A stretch of 64,000 nt of DNA, from positions 9,741,519-9,805,518 of the forward strand of contig NC_064036.1 in the NCBI RefSeq assembly GCF_932526225.1, read 5' to 3'. The notes under the pieces were generated by a model. That model was not told the origin of the DNA. It ran no database searches and saw only the letters and a list, made by a program, of their open reading frames with translations. Position numbers and translations under genes: made by a program. How positions within the stretch are numbered: the first letter of the stretch is position 1; each line of letters begins with the position of its first letter. Below are positions 1 through 11,300 of the stretch, one piece after another. The stretch is from Nematostella vectensis. Lineage: Eukaryota > Cnidaria > Anthozoa > Actiniaria > Edwardsiidae.

Positions 1-949
1 GTCTACCACCGTTGACCGTTGAAAAAAGCCTTTATATTTCAAATCATTTGAAAGCTTCATAAACCTAAATAGCTGTGATGGTAATAGAATAGACGAATAA
101 TTGAAGAAATCCGGCTAGCATGAGTGGGAATAATAATTTTCTAAAAATGGTAGACCGTTACACGGTCCACACCCGCTTTTTTGCACCGCCATGCTAAATT
201 TATAAACACTTGTTGTGATGTACATTAAAAATGAAATGAGACGAGGCTATCATGTTTTCTACAACAGATTAACCGCCTATTTATCGCTTTCTTTAGTCGA
301 TTTGTTATTTATTGTTTAATTGGGAAATACTTATTAGGCGATGATCTTTTTAGTCTCTAAATACTCCGAGGGATGGCTGCTTTTGCAAATGGAGACAATC
401 GACACGATATATAGACAGTCTCTTTTGCAACATCAAATAAATATTATAGTTTACAAAATTATAGTCTGCAAATATCCTAGCGCACCTTCATTTAATTTAA
501 ATTAATTGAATAAAATATTCCAAATAGCGCATAGATATACCAAAAGTATTCTCTGGGGACGTCAACATCTTTACTTCAAGCTCGAATAATTACTAGATTG
601 AAAAACTTTCATTAGGGTATGCAAATAAAGAGAATACATTTTAAGAAATTGATGATAAGCGTGACAAATTCTAATCATTCCTCTTCTGAGACAATCTGTA
701 ACAAAACTAATGGAACACTTTCCCTCCCCTTTGCTCAATGTTGGAGGGCAAATGATCACCTTGCTACTGCTTGTGTTTTGAACTGAAAAATCGCCTCTAA
801 CCAATATTAATCGGGGGGGAGAGGGGTTGGCGGTTGTTCGTATGGGAAGTGTCCCACTTACTTTTGTTGAGGATTGCAGGTTTTGCCCCTGCACCCATAC
901 CCTGTGATCTCAATTTATACCTTTCACTTGACTAAACTGCATTTGACAG
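1..949. other. No gene found; probable intron or 5' flank of the dehydrogenase gene
   Basis: I see no coding exon here. The gene starting at 950 lacks its first 60-70 residues, including the TGxxxGIG cofactor motif, and I looked for that motif in all frames of this stretch without finding it. The missing exons therefore probably lie left of the window and this stretch is mostly intron. It is AT-rich, with a small G run near 815-822. Confidence 0.5.
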
Positions 950-3900
950 CTGGCAGGTAGAGGGCTTAACATAGTACTTATCAGCCGATCACTGGAAAAG
1001 CTAAAGCAAGTTCAACAACACATTGGTAAGCATTTTTATAAGTTTCAACATTCTAGAAAGTTTTAATCATTTTTTGTTGTTCATGTTGTCTTGTTTACAG
1101 AATCTCAGTTTTATGTGCAGACCAAAATTATTGTAAAGGATTTTGGAGGCAATGCTGAGTTGTACCAAGACCTGGACGAGCAGCTCAGCAATCTGGACAT
1201 TGGTATCTTAGGTAATGTTTTTTTTTTTTATCTTTATACATGTATTCTGAATTACAGGCAAGCCAGAAATCTACTCCAAGTGGTTTTTGTGTGCAGAAAG
1301 GTAACAAAGGTATAATGGAGGGGGGCATTGAAAAACGTTTTTCATCTTTAGCCAGCCGCAAAATCATTGATGGTTATTAGGCTTATTCACTTTATGAGTA
1401 AAGCTAACAATAGAAATGAATGGTGCTGAAGATTGTGCCACAATGTACATGCTTGTGCCCAGTGGGAGAGTGAAAGAGTAAATATCACAGGATTTAAACA
1501 TGGAATTGAATAACTGAAACTAAATGAGAACAGTGATGCTATTACCGTTCCACACACCCTCACCCCCCCTGATAAAACACCATTACCCTTAAATACTAAT
1601 GGTAGTGGTGCAAGTGTCATCAGCTTTTGCAATCACTTCATATCTTTTGTGTATAACCACTAATTCCCTGAAAGAATCTTTGAATCCCTTTCCTCTGCAG
1701 ATTCTTCAGTTTAATTGTACTTATACTGCTTTTAGTGAACAATGTTGGTATGGCCTCTATGATAAACCGGTTTGCTGATTTGAAGATAGAGGTAAGGAAG
1801 ATGATATACCAATATTGCTCATGAATTCCCTGAAAATGTTGTTCCTTTCATGACCCCCGCCCTCATCTGTATGTTACTGCTCTGTAGGATTGCTGGAAAA
1901 TGCTGAATGTCAATGCCCTCTCTGCAGTTATGGTAATTAGTTTGTAATAATGCATCTAAACAAGAAGTTTGTTAAGTAGTTGTTTTTTTGTTTAATTAGC
2001 AAGAATTGGCGACTTTTTGAGACATTCTTGTTTTGATAGATTACAAGTGATTGATCGAGCATTCCACAAATTCCCAATGTGTTCAATGTATTACTGGTGT
2101 CTCAGGACTATTATATTTGTTATTGTTGTAAGACAAGACTGTGAATGCTTGGTGAGCACCTGTGGAATCAAGCATTACAGAATTGAAACTGTACACGCTT
2201 CCTTATATGGACCTTATGGCCCATACTAGGGATTCACACAATGCTTTTTAGTGGCAATTTTTAATGACAATTTTTGACGGTTACTTTTTATATTTGATAG
2301 AAGCTATTGTCTTGATGATGGTCTAATCAGGGGCGTATACAGGATTTTAACAAGTTGCAGTCAAAGCATTCAGAAGCTGAATAAGGGCGTGGTCCCGCAT
2401 TCCCATGAAGATTTCATAGCTCCCGCTTTGGGGTTTGAGATTGGCGTCAATGTGTCAGACTTTTGAGAATATTACATGATCCTCTGTCATCCTCGATCTG
2501 AAATAGGACTTCAGTCGTCGCGTGGCACTGAACCACATAACAATATGTTTGAAATCATCTGTAGACTACCATGATTAAGAAAATTATAGTTTTAATTCTC
2601 ATCATATATATGAAACTACGTACATAAAAATGAATAAGTAAACATTTGATTTTTCCCCTCGTTATGCAAATAAGATCACAATTTTTTTGGGAAGTCCATT
2701 GACTGCAGGCCTAGAGGGTGCGTACGCTCCTGCTAGTGTTGGTCACCATTACCAATTGTCATGGATTATAATTATGTATCCATGCCCATCTGACCAGAGC
2801 ATTTTCCATTTTACCAGATGACTCATATAGTTCTACCAGGCATGCTATCACGGTGAGCAAACATAGTGGATAAATAGAATAGATTCTGGGTATTATTTTG
2901 TGCGAATCATCCCTTTATTATCTTTTCAACATGTATAAGGAAATCGTTTTCTGTCAAAGAGTGACAGCTTACTATTAGCATTTTAATGCTAATAAATTAT
3001 TTGTTAGAAATTACTAATCATTTATCTGTGTTTTTCTGGATTCTGTAGAAATATGGGAGATTAATGCATTTTCAAGTGCCCTTTGACTGTTGGCAGTTGC
3101 CATTTGCAACAAAGACCCATTTAAAAAAACTTAGTCAGTGCAAATGGCAAATGGCGACTGACAAATGACAGGACCCATGGATCCAAAATATTTGCTCCAC
3201 ATTTAAAAAATATATATAAATAAAACTTACGACTTTCCATTAAATATATTTAATACAGTATATGGTTTTGACACTGCTTGAGTTTATTTACCACCTTCAT
3301 TTATACAAATAATTACTACCCAAAAGGACCCTTTCGGTTGTAGAACTGCCATTTGGCCATTGCCATTGTAGACCCAACTTGTATATCAATGTTGTATGTG
3401 TTTGTTTTGAATATTCAAATTTTTCATCATTTCTAGAAATACAAATTTGTCAATTTTATAGGCAGCGAGGAGTGGTTGTCAATGTATCATCCCTTGTTGG
3501 AAGTGATCCGATGCCATTGATGTCTGTCTATTATGCAACTAAGGTCAGCAAAGGCAACACTAACAGATCATATGACTTTTTGGGTGGCAAGCTCACAAGC
3601 GCTCGCCTTTTAGTCGCAAAAGAATATTATTCAGGCCTTAACAATAAGCAAGAAAGTTTCTTTGTCAGTAAGGTCAATTTTTATTTAATGATTTATTTTT
3701 CGTTGTTGTTCTCCACCGTGATGGGCACAGTCGTCATGTAATGGCCACATAGTAATGTCGGCAACAATCTTTCTGTCCAAACATTAGTTAAGGAGGACAC
3801 ACATTATTTTTCACATAAATGGTCACATCCATAACCCCTGTGAAGCTTTGCATTTATTTTGGTGCGCCCAGGGTGCTAATTTCTTATTGGAGGATCTTCA

Positions 3901-4009
3901 CAATATTATCTTTTTAAAGAGGTCGTTATCTTCCACAGTCACATAAATAAATGTGCTGAATCTATAAATGTATGGGTTGATTATATCCTAATTTTATTAT
4001 TACTACTGC

Positions 4010-4103
<94 letters not shown>

Positions 4104-5407
4104 TCAGGCATTCCTAGATTTTTTCAGTAGCTGCCTACATTCCGAATATTCTAGTAAAGGAATATTTGTTCAGGTAGGCAGGACATTTGTTTGAAATTTT
4201 CCTTTCTCGCAGTTATTACTTGCCCAAGATAAAAAAAAGGAACACAACGAGATATGCATTTAATCAATGTGATTCCTACCTTATTTGCTTTGCTGTTATA
4301 AAACATTTTGTTGAAATAGATAATTTTATCTGTTGCGTACGATAGTCGCTAGCCTGCTAGCTATTTTCATTAATTGCTATTAAAAAAGGCTTGTATTTAA
4401 ATAAGAGTGATCCTGTGGGCGCGAATGGATGAGATGCTATGGGTCGGATTGTATTCTTGGCTCAAGTGCCCGGTCTTTACATGCTGTTAAACAAAACTTT
4501 TCCCCAAAAAATGGCAAGCAGGCTATCTTGTCATCCCCCCCCCCCTAACTCTGTCTCCCGGTGCCTTCCCAGTGTGTGAGGCCTGCATTTGTGGCCACTA
4601 AGATGACAGGAATGAGAAACAAGCCTGGTACGGCGCTTACGCCAACAGCTGACCAGTACGTAGAGCAAGCTCTTGGAACTATCGGAGTGGAACAGAGGAC
4701 TAGCGGGTTCTGGAGCCATTCACTTATGGTGCGTACACCAATTAGGCTAGGACGTATAATATCCTATCTAGAAAACGCGAATTGGACTGGAATTGGATTA
4801 ATCTAACCCTCGGTAAAGCTCCTGTTACTTTCCTCCAAGCTCGGGGCTTTAAAATTGCAGTTTCGTTCCAAATACTACGTTTGTAATTGGAGTGAAGCTA
4901 TCCTAGGTCCCGTTTTCTCCAATATATGCGAAAATGTGGTATTGTAAAACTGGTTTTTGCTAGTTTTCTTTGTTGTTGTTGGAGCATGCAAAACAGAGTA
5001 CATGAAAAGTTAAATAAGCGCTAAATATCAGTGCTTTTAAAGGTTTTCCCAGATTAAAACAACAAAAAACAGTTAACCTCCTGCTAGACATTTCCAAATG
5101 GCATGACTAGTCAACTACAGACAAGCTGTATATTAACTTTCAACACAAAGTTGAAGTGGTATTTGACACTGTGAAAACAGAGTAGTTTAGATGACATCTT
5201 TGCTTCGATCTATCCCCTAGAACATTTCATAAGTTCATCCGAATCAGGGCCGGATCTGTTTCTAACCTTAAAATGTTTTTAATATCGCAGGCTTGGGTCA
5301 CCTTTAATATCATCCCTGCCTGGGTTAGGAATAGGATATGGTGGAAACTGTGGTCGACGGCGAGGAAGATGTATATAAGGATGGCCAAGTCAGGCCACCA
5401 ACAGTAA
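950..5407 (+). CDS. Short-chain dehydrogenase, 17-beta-HSD12 / very-long-chain 3-oxoacyl-CoA reductase type (3' nine exons)
   Basis: Nine exons join in phase: 950-1025, 1101-1211, 1736-1791, 1888-1932, 2818-2852, 3462-3543, 4108-4173, 4573-4728 and 5291-5407 (stop). They give 247 residues; the family is about 310 long, so roughly 65 N-terminal residues lie outside the window. Visible SDR motifs are NNVG (exon 3), NVNA (exon 4), the catalytic serine in NVSS and YYATK with the YxxxK pair (exon 6), then PAFVATKM and a hydrophobic, basic C-terminus (exons 8-9) as in HSD17B12/HSD17B3. The catalytic tyrosine is present, unlike HSDL1, so an active enzyme is expected. Known family role: NADPH-dependent 3-ketoacyl-CoA reduction in ER fatty-acid elongation, or 17-keto steroid reduction. 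Substrate cannot be read from sequence. The intron before exon 6 holds a MITE relic and the next an (ATT)n tract. Confidence 0.88.
2327..2734. repeat. Possible short DNA element with inverted GC-rich ends
   Basis: The left edge reads CAGGGGCGTATACAGG and the right edge, reversed, CAGGAGCGTACGC, an imperfect inverted pair about 400 bp apart within an intron of the dehydrogenase gene. The motif resembles the GTACGC/GTACCCAG motif of other G/C-tract repeats in this window (43.1, 44.1, 45.4 and 53.5 kb). No protein is encoded. Confidence 0.35.
3060..3375. repeat. Diverged copy of the MITE-B dispersed repeat (inverted orientation)
   Basis: It shares core words in reverse orientation with the element at 34656-34957: the CCCATGGATCC core with AAAATATTTG, the AATAATTACTACC stretch, and CCTTTCGGTTGTAGAACTGCC. 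The TACACC terminal repeats of the 34-kb copy are not clear here, so this is an old or truncated copy lying in a dehydrogenase intron. Confidence 0.55.
4003..4104. repeat. (ATT)n microsatellite
   Basis: An almost pure TTA/ATT trinucleotide run of about 100 bp ends at the pyrimidine tract and acceptor of the dehydrogenase exon at 4108. Length variation would change the distance between branch region and acceptor. Confidence 0.95.
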
Positions 5408-5985
5408 GACCCAGAGAGTCGGGCGTCGGATCACCAGAAAACGTTAGTGCTAATGATTTTAAAGGCGTTGATATGGACACAATCAGTAGTCAAGTTCTAC
5501 AGACAGCATTAGTGCAAATGTTATATGGAAAATAGCCAGCATTCAAAGGCCAATCATTGTTGCTAATAATTTCTAATTATATAGATGAAATTGCATCGCG
5601 TGGTGGTAGTGGTTCTAAGACCGTGAAAGTGTTCGTTTGGTAGCGCACACGCTTGATTAAAATCGCTCAGTTCTTCATGTGGTTACCCGTGGGCGTGGTT
5701 TTTGGACATGGGTTGCAACATACCCGTTTAGGCACACCCGCAAATCATAAAAAAATATGATAAAATCAATTTGAGTAGCTAATCACCCTCATGCACCTTA
5801 GTGCTGAATAACGAGAGCGCAGATTCAGACGTGGTCAAGTTTGAAGTCATGGAAATGCGCCTCAGACAGCCGTCATACAACTCATATCTGACCATGGATC
5901 ACAGCTAAGATCGAAATTGTTTGTTTTGTGGAGGGTGGAAAACCGGAGAAAAACCCTCGGAGCAAAGGCGAGACCAACTAACTCG

Positions 5986-6091
5986 GTGGTGAGAGGCACA
6001 GGCACTACAGAGCGACCGGGAAACCTGTGGTGAGAGGCACAGGCACTACAGAGCGACCGGGAAACCTGTGGTGAGAGGCACAGGCACTACA
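5986..6091. repeat. 41-bp tandem repeat, about 2.6 copies
   Basis: The unit begins GTGGTGAGAGGCACAGGCAC and recurs every 41 bases with almost no divergence, indicating a recent duplication. It is non-coding. Confidence 0.85.
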
Positions 6092-6459
6092 GAAGGTCGC
6101 CAACTGGGTAACCTAGGCTCAAGCCCGTGTTGACATTTACAGGTCTCCCGTAATCTTCATTAAAATTATCGTTTTGTATTATTTGTTATTGTTATCCAAT
6201 ATGAGCGATATGAATTATTTTGTTCCGATATTGCACGGTATTACAAGGTGTTACCTGAATGTTCTTGATATTCTTCTTTTTCATTCCCCTTAAGAACAAG
6301 CCCCCAGAGATGTGTTCTCCCCCAGAGACGTTCTTTTCGGGTCAACACGTGAAACAGACAAAATTATCTTCATCTCCTTAGTCTGATAGGAAAATTAACA
6401 TTTGATTTAGTGAATGGCTGGGTTTTCCTAGAAGGAAACCGAATGTAAACTCATTTAGG

Positions 6460-7170
6460 GAGCGTTCATTATTTATCGGGGGAGGGCTATTTGGGGGGAC
6501 ACGATTTTTTAAACTCGGATTTGAGGGAGGGCCTAGATTTTTTAACCAAGATTTGGGGGAGGACCATATTTTTTGAACAGGTATATTTTGATAAACTTCC
6601 GGACCTCATGAAATTCAACATTTATTCCTGGGGATTCCTGGGATCTATTCCTGAAGATGAGGGTGATGAGAGTGATGAGGGTAAAATAGCCGTTACAGAC
6701 ATGCTGGTGACAACACGTTCTGGAAGAACGTGTCTTACTTGAAAAGCTATGCCGCTATACAAAGACCCATTAAAGTTGTTGGATAGACGTTAGATCGGGA
6801 TTTATATTTGCAATTATTTGTTGAGTCCTGGCACATCCCATCGTCATGGAAAACGTCACCCATCTTCCCCCCCCCCCCCCCCCCCCCCCTTTACCCCTTT
6901 CTCCCCCATCAGTAGACAGCCTCTCCCTGAGGCCACTTGAAGTTTGAACTTTAGGAATCTTGTGACTCGAGTCGCGCAAGAACAAGGGGTCAGTTAAAAC
7001 GCCTGCAATAAGGAAGCAGTCGGGGGGGGGGGGGGGGGAGAGAAAGGGTTACTATTTTGAAATTTTTTTCAGCTCAAAAATTGCGACCCTCCCCCAAATC
7101 GAAGGTAAAAAAATACCGACCCTCCCCCAAAAGAGTGACCAAAAAATATGACCCTCCCCCTAACTAAACA
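6460..7170. repeat. Probable non-autonomous element with GGGGGAGGG-type inverted arms
   Basis: The left part has spaced GGGGGAGGG / ATTTTTTAA blocks (6476-6590). The right part has the complementary blocks (CCCTCCCCC with AAAAAATA, 7085-7165). Poly-C and poly-G tracts lie between. The arrangement looks like a degenerate inverted-repeat element, but outer ends and a target duplication could not be fixed. Confidence 0.4.
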
Positions 7171-8366
7171 AAAGGTTTAATTTTTATCCGTTAACGTTTG
7201 AATCTGATATTATGACCCTTTGCTCTAAAACTCCTTTGTTTTGAACTCACTCTAAGGCAGAACACCAACAAATAGGACCCTTGGTTATCAATGAAAGGTT
7301 TTAGAGTTCAGAAGAAAGCCCCCCTTGATTTGTTACGGATATCCCGTACGCTTTTATGGGTCTCAACAGTGCCATACAAAAAAGTACATGTATTGCTCGT
7401 CAAAAAGCATGTTCTTTTTTATCTTATGGATATTTTTATGTATTTCTTTGCTAAGATATTGATCGACGGATAGAATATTGATTAACAACATAAAAGTAAG
7501 AAAGTTTCACATAACAAGATATAATAACTAACTTGTATTCAAGCCTGTAGCCAGAAATCAAAATTTTACCGAGGCAAAGCTAGCCACTGGATAATAAATT
7601 CAGAAAAAGCATCAAAATTTTATCAATCACATCCTCAAAGAAACTTCCAGTAAACACACTGCTTTCAATATTTTGAAATATTTTTGTTACCCTGCTAGCA
7701 GAGGCCCTTTCTCTTGTTTTCTCTCTTTTTATGTGTTGTTGCTAGTGTTCGCGGTTTCGTATGTCGCTTGAAAACCCAGAGACGCGAATCGGCAAGTAAA
7801 CTGCTATGCGAGAGATACAGGGGAAAGCTCTGCTAGCGTCTTTTTCCGTTAAAAATCATCGAAGATGTGTTACGTAATCGACCGGAAGTAAACTGGTGAC
7901 AATACGGCTTTAATAAAAAAGCTAGCCATTTTTGGTAATTGATAGTCATCGGAGTTCCCGGAAGCACGCGATTTCCCAGAAATCAGAAACTGGAGCGAGC
8001 GGATGCTAAATTTCAAAGTTTACATCATTGGCGGTTTTGGAAGTGGGTTTCATAGTTCATTAACCAATGAACCAACCAGAAAGGCCTGTTTATAGTCGCA
8101 AATTTGCAGGCCCTTGGAATAATCTATTCTGATTTTTTTAAGCTTTGGTCACCATTCTCTGCGCCGTATTGAAAGTGGACTCAAACTAGAAATCAATTTG
8201 AACGCTTGATGTTTTTATTGTTTGTTGTGTCACATCTCGTTGTTGTGTTAGCACTGAACAGCACGAGTTCGTGGAAATCTGTAGAAGAAGGAAGCCCGCC
8301 TTGACACGAATCCTGAATCTGCCTGACAGTATACTCAGAGGCGACTTGGAACCTTTCGTGGAATCC

Positions 8367-11300
8367 ATGGCGTTTGCTTGGCAGTGCTTGCTTGTTCGTG
8401 TTAGTGTTTTGCTGTTAGGTCACGCTCAAGGAAGAGCGGACAATCCGGGTAAGTACCGTTTCGTACTGCTGTATCGGTTATCGGTTGAGCTCCCTGAAAC
8501 AAAAGACCCTTTTTGCTTAGACTCCAAAACAAAGTCCAAAACACGGCCGTTTGTGTATATTCTTTAAAGCCTGCGTACGTAAATCTATCAGCTATAAAAA
8601 TTGAAGCTTCTGCCTTGATTATAATAAGCGTTGGTTGCACGAGAAGACCGACAAAACCCGTTTGGTGTTGCCTTTTAGATACAAGCTTCCCAGACTCTCC
8701 TCAGTAAAGAAGGGAAGAACTTGGAATATTTTAGCTATATTTTATGAGAGGGTTTCGTGATATTATATCGCTTTATTTGGTGACTTGTGTGACTATTGCT
8801 GTACCATTTTGAGTACGATGAAATCTAGGCATAGAGGAAATTATTAAAATAAGCGATATTTTTTTTGAGAACTGGACGGTAGTTTATATATCATTCTTCG
8901 AAACTGCGTCACATGAAAAACAAGGATACTACGGAAACTAATTGACAAACAGGAACACAGACTTGGATCGAGTATTCGCTGAGTTAGATGGTATATGCTA
9001 AAAGAGAATCTACAAGAGAAGTTCTAAAGACACAAATAGACATTCGCTATTCCATGCGGCCTTTGTTCGCTCTATGCGCCCAGTATGCCCCTCAAACCGT
9101 GGCGTCCCTCGCAGTTTTGTTTAGAGTAAAATGCTTTCACAAGGGTTTAGTTTGATGATTCTTTGATATATCTTATTTTTTACTTTAAAAATTAAATAAA
9201 TTTTTTTAAATAAAATTATTGTTTGTGAGTTTGTGGGCGGTTGCCTGGCCTCGGGGTGGTAAATTGATGCCTTTGACTTGTGTTTCCAAGAAATGCGAAT
9301 TTTAAAAAGAAATTATCTCGTAAAGGAGGGTGGGTGGTTACACTTTCAGAGAATCTCTGCCGATCCTTTACGATTCTTGTTGGAGTTGTAAAGGAAAAAG
9401 AAAGAATATGCGAATTCCGCAAATTAAGGAACACTGGATATTTAAGGTCGCAATTGGAAAGTGAAGTTTCTTTGCTAATATTTCTTTAAAATCAAGTTGT
9501 AAAATTATAAATAAAAGAGCTCCCTTGATAGCCCGCTTCTCGTGGGATTTCGGTGGACCCCCCTTAAATAATTTTGTTTTGAAGACCGTCGTTTTCTTTA
9601 GGTAAAAAAGTATAGTAGTTATTTTTACATAAGCGACCCGCGGTTTACTATAGTATATGCTTATCAACATTTCTGTTCTACCATTTGGTTATAATCTCTG
9701 TAAATTAAATCATTGTCCTATCCATGTAGCCAGAAATAATTCAAGGCCTTTGAAAAGTCGCTTTCACCGAGATGAAACGATCATGACCGAGAAGGGAAGC
9801 ACCGCGGTTCGTGACCGGTAGTGGAATGACTAAAATTATACAACTTATTCTGGTCTAATCAAAAACGTCCCCGATTTTATCATAAATTTCACTTTACGCA
9901 TATTTTTAGTCAAATCAAAAGGTTTAAAAGAACGCTTTAATTTTCTGGATACGGACTGCGGCAAGTGGCTCGTTTCGCTGCATACATGCTGTAAGGCGCT
10001 AATTGTAACATGTGGACTCGAAGCAGGGTCCTGACAAATGCCCTAGGATACCCGATCTAGGATGAGAAACCCATGCGAAATATTCCCAACTCTGAACAGC
10101 TAGTTTTTCCAAAAATAACGACTTATATAACCTATGTGTAACCTAGGGAGTTAAATCGAAACTAAAGTTTTGCCATCTCTTTGCAGCACCTTCATGGTAA
10201 ACTCGCAACTTAAAGTAAATGACGTGAAAAGCGTATTAGATGATTTAGAAATCTTTTCAAAAATCAACAGAAATCTCATAACTATGGTTTTGCAAATTCT
10301 TTTCAGCTCCTTTATGGTAAAATGGCAACTTCAATGTAAAGTAAATGTGAAATAAAGTATATCGCTAAGAAGTCTTTTCCTAAGCTTTTATTTTGGGCTA
10401 ACGAATACGTGAGTCAAGCACAGCAAAAGACGCTTTATTCATCGTCACTCTCACGCTCATAGACAAAACGAAAAGGACGAATACAAGATGGATATAAGAG
10501 CTATGGGGCTTCATTTTTTTCAGAAACTATTTTTTGGACAAAGCCTTTGACATTTATAGAAATAATCAATTCAATCGAATGCAAACTCAAACCGGGATTC
10601 GATTCGTCTTTTGCTGGGATAGAAAGCAGTTAGGCATACATACGAACCCGAAATCATGCGTTGCTACGGCGCTTTTGTTGAAAACTTGTCTTTTGTCTTC
10701 TCAGATGGCACACAATTGGTCGTTTCTCGTAAGAGTGTTGTGGCTGGTACAAATACCACTCTGCGAGTTAATTGCTCGATTTTCGGGAGAGCTTTGAGAG
10801 CTGAAAACCTTTCGTGGACGAGACTTGGTCAGGACGTTGGCGTCATGTCGAGGCAACTTAGTGACGTCACCCTTCAACTTGTGATCCCGGATGCAAAAGT
10901 GAGAAATAGCGGGAAATACCGCTGCACAGCAAGAACTGGGGTCACATTAATCAGCAAAGATGTCGATATTACCATTGCAGGTTGGTTTCGATGTCTTTTT
11001 GTTTCTTATTTAGATAACTGTGAACGACTACAGTCTGCGAAATACATTCTTCGAATGTGAGGGGAAAAAACGAAGCAACAGGATAGCATCATTTTCCTTT
11101 TTTTTTTAGATCCACCTGGAAGACCAAGAAACATCCGCTTTCAATCTTTAAACTGGAAAATATGCTTTAACTGGACTGCGGCATCTTCTTTGCTCCCAGT
11201 TAAATACAAATGTAGATACCGCTGCATCTTTAATTGCGGGCTCGAAGATAGTGATGACGTAGTTGACGGCTGGCACGAAACGTGTCAGTCTTCCCAGCAT

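Larger units (their letters stand above)
5408..8366. other. Intergenic region between dehydrogenase and cytokine-receptor-like gene
   Basis: No conserved exon was recognised on either strand. Besides the repeats listed separately it holds long C and G homopolymers near 6865-6888 and 7021-7039. The last few hundred bases before 8367 should contain the promoter and 5' UTR of the receptor gene, but no TATA box or initiator was convincing. Confidence 0.5.

Noticed and set aside
8271-8366. Upstream in-frame extension of the receptor start
   Set aside because: It begins with GTG, and the ATG at 8367 directly precedes a good signal peptide, so the later start is preferred.
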